DNA from: Asterias amurensis
Taxonomy: Eukaryota > Echinodermata > Asteroidea > Forcipulatida > Asteriidae
Direction: 5' to 3'
DNA length: 64,000 bases
Assembly (NCBI RefSeq): GCF_032118995.1
Contig: NC_092660.1
Location: forward strand, 6,277,501 to 6,341,500
The stretch's first letter is position 1. Every line of letters begins with the position of its first letter. The position numbers were made by a program, and so were the translations under genes. Below, one piece after another: positions 56,101-64,000 of this stretch. Below the pieces are notes generated by a model. It was not told where the DNA came from, did no database searches, and saw nothing but the letters and a program-made list of their open reading frames with translations.

Positions 56101-59100
56101 GTTTCTAGTTTTGGTTTTGATCAAGCATACAAAGGATTGAAGATACTTATTGATTAAACCTGATACATGTAAGTCATGCACTGAAGAAAGCATTGAACAT
56201 TGAATATGTAAAACTTGTGTAGTAAATTCATCCTTATGAGGAGTTGAACATTCAACTCATTTCCATAGTTCCATTAGATCACTGGATTTCATAAAGTAGT
56301 CCTGAAATTACAAGGCCATTAACTTACTTTAAAAGAAAAACTTTTAGATTGTTTTTCGCTGAAGAGAAAGAGTTTCAAAGTTTCTTTACTCTTTGTACAG
56401 TTTCTCAGGTCCTGCCACGTCTACTCTGAGAGGGAAGTGACTTTTGAAACCTTTTCTAGTGTGTTGAAGTTTACCCTGTCTATTCTTCTTTTCTAAAAAG
56501 AAGGCCATCAACTGAGTTGGGAAGGCAAAGCAACTTACTTCAGTGTTGAGATTGCTGACTAACAGTACTGGTGTCCCTTGCATGTTCTGCATGCTTTGCA
56601 TGCTTTGCATTCCCTGCATCCCCTGCATTCCGTGAAGGCCTTGCATTGCTAGAGTGTTTTGGAAACGCAAGGCAGCTGCCGCCGCTGCGTTCTGCTGCAT
56701 GCCACCTCCGATGAAGGCACTACCAAACCCAGGAACTAACCATGGCAGGGGAGAAATAACATAGAAAAAGGTTAGATATATGGCAAACTCCTAGCCTGGT
56801 TACCATTCACCTGTTTACTTCACAAGTTTCTTTCTTAGTGAGCATATTGTTTTGTTTTCTCTCTTCAGATCATTATCAGATTATTCAATTCTCAGTCAGT
56901 TTCAACAACAAAATATTTTGTATTTACATCCACACACAAAGTGGATTCCAAAAAGTTAAAAATACAGATCTCTTGAAACAGTTATAAACTTTGTAAAAAC
57001 AAAAGTCGAAGTTATTCATATATTATAAGAAATGGAGGCTGAGTTAATGAGAAATAATATTTTCAGTAATTTAAAGAGGTGAAAAAAAAGAAAGTCTGAA
57101 AAAGAAAATGGTCCAAACAGATGACTAAGAATTGAGAATTCCCGCCTGAGAGAAGCAGTACATCTGAAGAACTACGACACCCACTTGTTGTGACCACCGC
57201 CAGTTCTGACCCCACCCACATTGCACATTCGTATGAATAAGTCAACGAGCTATTAATCAAAATGAAGCTAGTCTTCTTTAGAATTTTGCTTGTGTTTCGT
57301 CTAAACAAAATGTGAGATATATCTTCTTTTTTCCTTGCTCATAAAATGTTTCTCCTTAGCATAAAGACGTATAGCCCACAAACTTGTGGTTTTAGCTTTC
57401 AAGAAAGGCTCTGCTAGGGTGTAAATGTCGAAACTTTTCTTTTGCAGCCCACAAACTTGTTACAAATTACAAAGAAACAAGAACGAAATGAAAAATGAAA
57501 TGAAATTAAGAAGGAAACTTGGGGAATTGAGAAAAAGAATTTTAGAGGTTTTGCAGTGCAGGATTGTGGATGCTATGATTGCAGTAAACAGCTTAAGTAG
57601 AAGATGTTAGGACTTTCAAAGCAGACCAACCGGTCAGGCCGTTGCCAACTAGCAAGTCACGAGTCTCTCAATAGAACTAAGAAATTATCAGATTCTTTCC
57701 CGGAATATAGCTATTTTTCTACGGAATGAAGGAACTCCGTAACACTCAAGGGGTCAGCAGACTTCCTTGTCTCTTTCCATCTGGCAATGTTGCTCAGATC
57801 AAAACAAACAACAATGACTTTTAGAGGCAAAACTAACTCAATTGGACCCAAGTCACTGTTTTCTACTGTGCCAACACGTTGCTTTTGCACAGACCTTTTC
57901 GCAAGTACCCACTGCGCAAGCGCTTACCGCTGAATGAGGTCCTTTCTGGTCTAGCTAATGATTGCTAGCTAGACAAGGATGCACCTCATTCCATGCCTAC
58001 GGCGATAATGTCTATGGTTAATGTACCACAGCGTCCTCTAAGGGCTTTAGGCCACAAGATCTGATGTATTAGAGCTTGTACGCTAAGACCACAAGGCAAA
58101 TTATGGCTTGCTATTGCTACGGCCATAACTAGGGTGGGACTGCATTTGTCTATTCTTCTTTGAGAGTGCAAAGCCAACAGCCACAGTTGTTTACATGGTC
58201 TAATGTTGTTTGCCAAACCACCTCAGGCACATCACCTCTGGCTTGGGCTCCACCAGTCATTTTGATAGCTTCAAACAGGCAGGGGGGAGCCTAATGGTTA
58301 CCCATGATTTCTATGAGGTGACACAGTCTGCTGCCACCAGTGTCTCTGACTGGTCGCTCTATCATGAGGTAATGATGCTGAATACTACAATCATAGCAAT
58401 GAATTGGTATTGAACTATCGTAAGCATGGACCGTGACCGTTTGGTAAATGGAAACATGTGGGGAGGTGACAATGATTGAGCTTAACTACAAACTCATTAA
58501 ATGTTAATTTTAAACATGCTGTCAGTGACAGAGCCTTGTGGTTAATGGAACTTTGCATCAAAACACAACATGCCCACATTAACAAGAACTCAAATTAGAA
58601 ATAAATAAACTGTGATTTACAGATAGTAAACTATTTTTAAAAACCTGCTAATTATTTAGCTTGGCTTGTTATAAATACATAAACTCAACTCCCCCGCGAC
58701 TAAAGTGGTACTGTCAAGAACACTAAGAATCTAAGGCATAGGAACATTCCAACACTGAAAGAAAGGTAAGTGCATAAAGCAAAAGAGCACCAGAAAGTTG
58801 AGATAGAAAATCAGAAGCTTTTTAAATTTCAGAATTAGATCGAGATCTACAAAAGGGATATGTTTGGGTCAACTTTACAACTCATCAAGTTTCCAAATAG
58901 TGTCCAAAGAGACAGAAAAAGGTGAGAGATTGACAAGGGAGAAAAAGATTTTTCCCGAAGATTTTTAGTTGGTTTTTGTTTTATGGGTATACCTGCCGCC
59001 GCTGGAAAGCCTGCTAGCGTGGCAGCTGTCGGACTAAATGGTGAGTGACCCATGGATGCTATCTGTGAAAACGGATTTGACATCATTCCGTGTCCTAAAT

Positions 59101-62100
59101 AAAGGGGTAAGAATACGCGTACCTCTTTACTGATTATCAGTCTCAAAATTAAAATCACAAAATATACCAAGAAGAGTACAGTACTGTAAAATGCCACAGC
59201 AAGATAGAACTAGTTAATGTAAGGAAGCTCGACATGATATCAAGAAAAATCAAATTAAAGACAAAAATGAAGCATTTGTAACAAGACCTGAGGTTTTGCC
59301 TCTTGAGATTGTAACCATCCACAAACTATACCATTAATTGTTTTCTTTCGGAAAGTTTGTCAATAAGCTATTTTAGAATTAGACTTTAAATAAAATGTTT
59401 GGTACGACTTGATTGGTCACTGAGAAGTCATGGGATTCCAGTGACTGTTTCTCCGCTTGATAACCTTTTTTTCTGAGGTATTTGAACAATTTTGGATTCA
59501 TTTACAAAATGAGATTAGGAAGACAAAAAATCATTGATACTAACAAAGATAGTTTCATGCATTACCACTTCAACATTGAGGTGTAAACAAAACCACAAAA
59601 AAAATGATGAAACCGTTTCTAAAATTGATTGTGAGAAAATTGAAGGTACATGAGTTAGATAACAATTGTTTTTCGACATCTAAACAGTTAAATGTTTTTA
59701 CCAACATCAAAAATTGTTAATCAATTAAAAAGTAAACAAAAATTGATGGATTCTATAAAATAAATTTAAAAAAGGGTGGAAATGGGTGAAAAACAATTAA
59801 AATGTGTGAGGTTACATTAAAAACAAAATATTAAATAAACATCAACATACTTGTAAAATGTAAATAAAAACAACAACAACAATCTTGAGGAAGTTAATAT
59901 TGCAGGGGAAAATGGTGTTAGATAGATTGTTAGGACTTGGCAGCCATTTTGGTCTGGTTCCCTAAACGCACTGTGTTCTTCCCCACAATGGGAAGGTGTC
60001 AACATGAGAAGTACCAGTCTATCTGATCCAGCCCTGAAGTGCATTATAAGGACAAAATGGCTGCCATTTCATAAAAATCTAGGCCATGTCCGAATTGGCA
60101 GCTTCAGCTACAGCTACGGCTAGATCAAGCACATCTGCCTATTCTTTAACACTGACAGACGCGCTGATCTAGACATAGCTGTAGCCAAAGTCGCCAATTC
60201 GGACACGGCCATACACTGTGAGGAAACATTAAGGCCAGTTGAACAATGATGCTAGCTTTAAAAATACTATTTTGGTGAAAGTGTAACTTTCTGCACAAAA
60301 ATGAAATGCATATTTAAACAAAAATACAAATGCAAGAATGGCAGTTAGCATGGTGAAATTATTGAAACGTGTCAAACAAATCAAGCAAAGATGAAGACTG
60401 CCAAGAATTTACCTATATATTTATATGACAATGAGTGAGCCCTTTTGCTATGAATTTGGCTTTCAAATAACCTTTTTAACAAGCCCAAATTGTGCCACTC
60501 TTTTTTACCCCAATACAAACAGTTGTCAACCCAGTGGTACCCATACTTACCCCATATTTCAAATGAATTGACCCTTTAGTGTAACCGTCCTTGCGGCAAT
60601 CCCCTAACAAGTTTCCAGTTTTCACCCAATGAGTCAATCTAGTATATCCCACATGTACCCATCATTAAGCTAGTTCCATCTAATCTCCAGGGTTCACTCA
60701 ATGAGTTAACCCAGTAGATCCCACATGTACCCATCATTGGCCCCAATTCCATTCAATTTCCAGGGTTCACTCAATGAGTTAACCCAGTATATCCCACATG
60801 TACCCATCATTGGCCCCGATTCCTTACAATCTCCACAGTTAACCCACTGAGTTAAGCCAGAACCCAATGAATTAACCCAGTAGATCCCACATGTACCCAT
60901 CATTGGCCCCAATTCCATTCAATTTCCAGGGTTCACTCAATGAGTTAACCCAGTATATCCCACATGTACCCATCATTGGCCCCGATTCCTTACAATCTCC
61001 ACAGTTAACCCACTGAGTTAAGCCAGAACCCAATGAATTAACCCAGTAGATCCCACATGTACCCATCATTGGCCCCAATTCCATTCAATTTCCAGGGTTC
61101 ACTCAATGAGTTAACCCAATATATCCCACATGTACCCATCATTGGCCCCAATTCCATTCAATTTCCAGGGTTCACTCAATGAGTTAACCCAGTATATCCC
61201 ACATGTACCCATCATTGGCCCCGATTCCTTACAATCTCCACAGTTAACCCACTGAGTTAAGCCAGAACCCAATGAATTAACCCAGTAGATCCCACATGTA
61301 CCCATCATTGGCCCCAATTCCATTCAATTTCCAGGGTTCACTCAATGAGTTAACCCAGTATATCCCACATGTACCCATCATTGGCCCCGATTCCTTACAA
61401 TCTCCACAGTTAACCCACTGAGTTAAGCCAGAACCCAATGAATTAACCCAGTAGATCCCACATGTACCCATCATTGGCCCCAATTCCATTCAATTTCCAG
61501 GGTTCACTCAATGAGTTAACCCAGTATATCCCACATGTACCCATCATTGGCCCCGATTCCTTACAATCTCCACAGTTAACCCACTGAGTTAAGCCAGAAC
61601 CCAATGAATTAACCCAGTAGATCCCACATGTACCCATCATTGGCCCCAATTCCATTCAATTTCCAGGGTTCACTCAATGAGTTAACCCAATATATCCCAC
61701 ATGTACCCATCATTGGCCCCAATTCCATTCAATTTCCAGGGTTCACTCAATGAGTTAACCCAGTATATCCCACATGTACCCATCATTGGCCCCGATTCCT
61801 TACAATCTCCACAGTTAACCCACTGAGTTAAGCCAGAACCCAATGAATTAACCCAGTAGATCCCACATGTACCCATCATTGGCCCCAATTCCATTCAATT
61901 TCCAGGGTTCACTCAATGAGTTAACCCAGTATATCCCACATGTACCCATCATTGGCCCCGATTCCTTACAATCTCCACAGTTAACCCACTGAGTTAAGCC
62001 AGAACCCAATGAATTAACCCAGTAGATCCCACATGTACCCATCATTGGCCCCAATTCCATTCAATTTCCAGGGTTCACTCAATGAGTTAACCCAGTATAT

Positions 62101-63025
62101 CCCACATGTACCCATCATTGGCCCCGATTCCTTACAATCTCCACAGTTAACCCACTGAGTTAAGCCAGAACCCAATGAATTAACCCAGTAGATCCCACAT
62201 GTACCCATCATTGGCCCCAATTCCATTCAATTTCCAGGGTTCACTCAATGAGTTAACCCAGTATATCCCACATGTACCCATCATTGGCCCCGATTCCTTA
62301 CAATCTCCACAGTTAACCCACTGAGTTAAGCCAGAACCCAATGAATTAACCCAGTAGATCCCACATGTACCCATCATTGGCCCCAATTCCATTCAATTTC
62401 CAGGGTTCACTCAATGAGTTAACCCAGTATATCCCACATGTACCCATCATTGGCCCCGATTCCTTACAATCTCCACAGTTAACCCACTGAGTTAAGCCAG
62501 AACCCAATGAATTAACCCAGTAGATCCCACATGTACCCATCATTGGCCCCAATTCCATTCAATTTCCAGGGTTCACTCAATGAGTTAACCCAATATATCC
62601 CACATGTACCCATCATTGGCCCCAATTCCATTCAATTTCCAGGGTTCACTCAATGAGTTAACCCAGTAGATCCCACATGTACCCATCATTGGCCCCGATT
62701 CCTTACAATCTCCACAGTTAACCCACTGAGTTAAGCCAGAACCCAATGAATTAACCCAGTAGATCCCAAATGTACCCATTATTAGCCCGAATTCCCTCCA
62801 ACCTCCAATGTTAACCAAACAAGTTAACCCAGTGGATCCCAAGGGTTCCCCCTCCTTACCCCCTAATCCAATGCCATCTCCTGGGTGGATACCATCTCCT
62901 GTTGGTAGGTCACGTGTGTAATCTCTGCTCTTCTCATTGTTGTATTTCACAACCAGTGCAGGGAGTTTAGAGAACTCAATGTGCAAGGTGCAGCAGGCAT
63001 TGTAGATATTCTGTCCGTCTAAGGC
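47134..63025 (-). CDS. PTBP1-like: Polypyrimidine-tract-binding protein, ten 3' coding exons (C-terminal 339 aa); 5' end outside window
   Basis: Nuclear RNA-binding splicing repressor (hnRNP I) that recognises UCUU/CU-rich RNA with four RRMs. Exons in transcript order: 63025-62860, 59094-58993, 56735-56539, 54975-54942, 51447-51355, 50457-50360, 49903-49785, 49182-49108, 48540-48477, 47205-47134. Phases all join. The first exon carries the end of RRM2 ([36 protein letters not shown]). Exons 2-3 encode the linker, rich in Gly, Ala, Met and Gln with a GMQGMQ-type repeat. RRM3 follows ([42 protein letters not shown]), then [23 protein letters not shown]4 runs from [17 protein letters not shown] to [13 protein letters not shown]. 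Which vertebrate paralogue it matches is not meaningful: an invertebrate would have the pro-orthologue of PTBP1-3. Confidence 0.93.
47522..47663. mobile_element. Hairpin MITE with GCAGCCGATTTCA ends
   Basis: The left end GCAGCCGATTTCA is complementary to the right end TGAAATCGACGGCTGC with one change. The inside is a weak palindrome around AAGTTAGGA / TCCTAAG. It lies in the last PTBP intron. Confidence 0.7.
49350..49505. mobile_element. Hairpin element with CCATGTTGGTGGGCAA ends
   Basis: CACCATGTTGGTGGGCAA at the left pairs with TTGCCCACCAGTATGG at the right. The interior has smaller inverted motifs (GTGTATTAACGCAGTG, CACTGCATAACGCACAG). It accounts for part of a 183-codon frame at 49219-49770 that is not a gene. 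Confidence 0.55.
49965..50210. repeat. About 33-bp minisatellite with GGCCATAACTGGCCAATCC core
   Basis: Seven or so imperfect units (CATAGTGGCCATAACTGGCC, CAATCCAAAAAGGACCATAG). A short stretch with the same core (CTGTAACTGGCCAGTACAAA) recurs at about 47410-47470 in another intron of the same gene. Confidence 0.8.
50545..50965. mobile_element. Inverted pair of tRNA-derived SINE fragments, family 3
   Basis: At 50818-50895 the plus strand has a tRNA-like head (GATAGCTCAGTTGGTACAGC, then GTTGGTTCGAATCCCACTCT) with intact A and B boxes, followed by GTCAATTCTTTGTTCAAACT. At 50545-50640 the inverse of the 3' part appears (TTGACTAGAGTGGGATTCAA). Both are followed outward by CCCAGTCARTTTCCMTTGTGG and a GTTTATATTGATA phrase. 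The first is a SINE head and not a functional tRNA gene, since the acceptor stem does not pair. Confidence 0.65.
51055..51200. repeat. G-rich minisatellite (GGGTTGGGGAAAGRCA)n
   Basis: GGGTTTGAATGCA repeats, then about five TTGGGGAAAGACAGGG units on the plus strand. The PTBP transcript therefore carries the C-rich complement. The plus strand could form G-quadruplexes. Confidence 0.8.
52277..52640. mobile_element. MITE of the AGGCAGTGGACACT family, copy 5, with TTAA target duplication
   Basis: The ends AGGCAGTGGACACTATTGG and CCAATAGTGTCCACTGCCT match exactly as inverse complements. TTAA at 52273-52276 and 52641-52644. A central palindrome surrounds TTCGAGACCTCA. It lies in the PTBP intron after the 34-nt exon. 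The well-matched ends suggest it is one of the youngest copies here. Confidence 0.9.
53907..54034. mobile_element. 128-bp hairpin MITE with TTA duplication, copy 1
   Basis: The left end GGCCATGTCCGAATTGGCGA pairs with the right end TCGCCAATTCGAACACGGCC, flanked by TTA on both sides (53904-53906 and 54035-54037). The arms carry CTACAGCTACGGCTAG and its inverse. A 3-bp TTA duplication suggests a PIF/Harbinger-type origin. Confidence 0.8.
54575..54940 (-). other. C-rich intron stretch downstream of the 34-nt exon
   Basis: In the transcript this is rich in CCCTAACC, CCCCTTACCCC and CCCTCCCTC motifs, directly after the GTATGC donor. Such C-runs could bind PCBP or hnRNP K type proteins. No other element was recognised. 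Confidence 0.4.
54942..54975 (-). CDS. Conserved 34-nt PTBP exon (start of RRM3), likely regulated
   Basis: Exactly 34 nt between AG at 54977-54976 and a GTATGC donor. It codes [11 protein letters not shown] plus one base, which joins to GG of the next exon to make FGVYGDV. Vertebrate PTBP1 and PTBP2 have an exon of the same size at the same place, whose skipping shifts the frame and triggers nonsense-mediated decay. Skipping would shift the frame here too. Confidence 0.9.
55020..55080 (-). promoter_or_regulatory. CU-rich tract upstream of the 34-nt exon, candidate PTB autoregulatory site
   Basis: In the transcript this reads TTTTTTTCTCTCTCTCC, then ATCTCTCCTCTTTCTGCCTCC, ending about 60 nt before the exon. 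It contains repeated UCUCU and CUCUUUCU motifs of the kind PTB binds. The intron has no other equally pure pyrimidine run near the exon. Confidence 0.55.
57890..58014. mobile_element. Hairpin MITE of the AGACCTTTTCGCAA family, copy 2
   Basis: AGACCTTTTCGCAAGTACCC at the left and CGATAATGTCT at the right. It shares the central TGGTCTAGCTAATGATTGC / GCTAGCTAGAC palindrome and ATGCACCTCATTCCATGCCT with copy 1 at 42433-42588. Confidence 0.7.
60082..60210. mobile_element. 129-bp hairpin MITE, copy 2 of the 53907 family
   Basis: GGCCATGTCCGAATTGGCAG at the left and GTCGCCAATTCGGACACGGCC at the right. The flanks are CTA and ATA, so the target duplication has decayed or mutated. Internal similarity to copy 1 is high over ACACTGACAGACGCGCTGAT. 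Confidence 0.8.
60590..62850. repeat. Higher-order minisatellite, 166-bp and 239-bp periods, about 2.3 kb
   Basis: Two subunits alternate, about 73 and 93 bp. Both contain CCCACATGTACCCATCATTG and AGTTAACCCA text; the longer adds CCGATTCCTTACAATCTCC and TAAGCCAGAACCC. A phase marker recurs at 60706, 60872, 61111, 61277, 61443, 61682, 61848, 62014, 62180, 62346 and 62585. Steps are 166 bp, with three of 239 bp (166 plus an extra 73-bp unit). Most copies are practically identical, and the edges are degenerate. It begins about 20 bp downstream of the donor of the PTBP exon at 62860-63025. The 70-residue frames repeated on the minus strand are by-products. Confidence 0.95.
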
Positions 63026-63130
63026 CTAGAGAAGGAGACAAAAACATTCTTGAATACCAATAATTCCATGGCCTTTTTGAGAGATGGTGGACACACTAGT
63101 AGTGCACTGTTTGGTTTGGGTATAATATAA

Positions 63131-63245
63131 GTTATCACACAAGCGCGAGTGGAATACAAAAAAATATAGCGCTTCTGCGTCCCATAGGATATGGGACGCA
63201 GACGCGCTATATTTTTTCGTATTTCACGAGCACGCGTGTGATAAC
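63131..63245. mobile_element. 115-bp hairpin MITE
   Basis: GTTATCACACAAGCGCGAGT at the left pairs with the right end GAGCACGCGTGTGATAAC. The centre is TGCGTCCCATAGGATATGGGACGCA. It lies upstream of the PTBP exon at 62860-63025. Confidence 0.8.
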
Positions 63246-63769
63246 AAATTTATCTTCCAGTCTCACTTGCAACGTGCAAAGTTTAAAACTTAAGAGCATT
63301 AGTTAACGCGCACAAAGTTGAGAATGTAATTTTTGCACTGTCCATATACGGAGCGTGACAAAATGACATTTCACAATACGCACTGTGTAATAAAAACAGA
63401 GGAAGTAGGATATAAAACAGAGTATATATGTTTTTATCCCCCTAGTAGTTTGAGCTTCCGATTGGTGGATTAGCGCGTACTGGAAGATAAAGACCATTAT
63501 CATGTTGCAACCATCTTGGACATGTTCCCTTCATCCATAACAGTAATGAACGCCAGTATTCATTGTAATAAAAGGATCCAGACTATTTCTCATCCCAGCC
63601 TCAGTTTGGTTACATTAACTTGAATGGGGGACACTCATGATGGCCGTACCATGACAAAGGTCAATACAGACAGATTTACTCAAACCCAACAGTGTCATAG
63701 TATTGTGTCCACCATATCTCAAAAACGGCTTATGCATAAACAAAACTAAAACATTGGTTCTTGCACCAT

Positions 63770-63905
63770 AACAGGTTGGCTCAATGGTTTCTTTTCTTGC
63801 CCTTCATCTCTGCGGACCCTGGTTCGAATCCCACCTCAGAGCCTAGCATGTGGATCCCTACTGATTGCGTGGGTTTACCCCATTATGGTTTTTATCCCAT
63901 CTGAA
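63770..63905 (+). mobile_element. tRNA-derived SINE-like fragment, family 4
   Basis: GGTTGGCTCAATGGTTTC resembles a box A region and CCTGGTTCGAATCCCACCTC is an intact box B. Beyond it is the non-tRNA text GTGGATCCCTACTGATTGCG. The cloverleaf does not close, so it is not called as a tRNA gene. Confidence 0.5.
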
Positions 63906-64000
63906 TTAGTTTGACCACTTTGTCACATTCCATTTAAATGGTAAAAAAAATATTTAAAAAAATTGAGCCCTAAACAAATACAAAATCTTACAGTTTCCTA

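Noticed and set aside
60706-62986. Family of repeated 70-residue proteins on the minus strand
   Set aside because: They recur with the DNA repeat period and lack any coding signal. The 133-residue one begins in a real PTBP exon and reads through its donor.

Overview
The window looks like an animal nuclear genome, most likely an echinoderm and perhaps a sea star. The genes are split by GT-AG introns, there is no operon structure, and the A+T-rich introns and spacers are packed with short inverted-repeat DNA transposons (MITEs), tRNA-derived SINEs and minisatellites. The phylum is inferred from the style of the repeats and genes, not from a marker gene.

Layout. (1) 1-7977, minus strand: the 5' half of an excitatory amino-acid transporter (SLC1 family). 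Exon 1 is at 7457-7977, a 43-nt exon 2 at 996-1038, and a long third exon at 662-1 runs off the left edge. The 6.4-kb intron between exons 1 and 2 holds a MITE with AATT flanks, a block of about 2.5 kb of direct repeats and a 156-bp tandem array. (2) 10476-18965 and 19925-25234, plus strand: two tandem paralogues of a secreted FG-GAP/VCBS-like protein with DxDxDG calcium-binding loops. Each has nine exons, with identical sizes and phases for exons 2-9. (3) 26741-36116, minus strand: a complete 11-exon gene for mitochondrial prolyl-tRNA synthetase (PARS2), 475 codons. (4) 37313-38173, plus strand: a single-exon TMEM53 gene, divergent from PARS2. (5) 47134-63025, minus strand: the 3' ten coding exons of a polypyrimidine-tract-binding protein (PTBP), from the end of RRM2 to the stop, including the conserved 34-nt exon. 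Its probable 3' UTR reaches towards about 40.5 kb and converges on TMEM53.

The genes are unrelated housekeeping or neuronal functions and do not form a pathway. The most unusual features concern splice sites and repeats. The splice acceptor plus the first 21 bases of exon 9 in the second FG-GAP gene are tandemly repeated (31-bp unit). The exon end plus splice donor of PARS2 exon 7 has grown into a 44-bp minisatellite carrying up to 11 donor-like sites. The PTBP 34-nt exon follows a strongly CU-rich tract. The SLC1 transporter seems to have a very long, glycosylation-rich extracellular loop. A 1.2-kb foldback-type element made of iterated palindromic modules sits inside an older MITE with a clean 6-bp target duplication.

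Exon boundaries were placed by eye from reading frame, GT/AG sites and remembered family alignments. No alignment, RNA evidence or database search was available.
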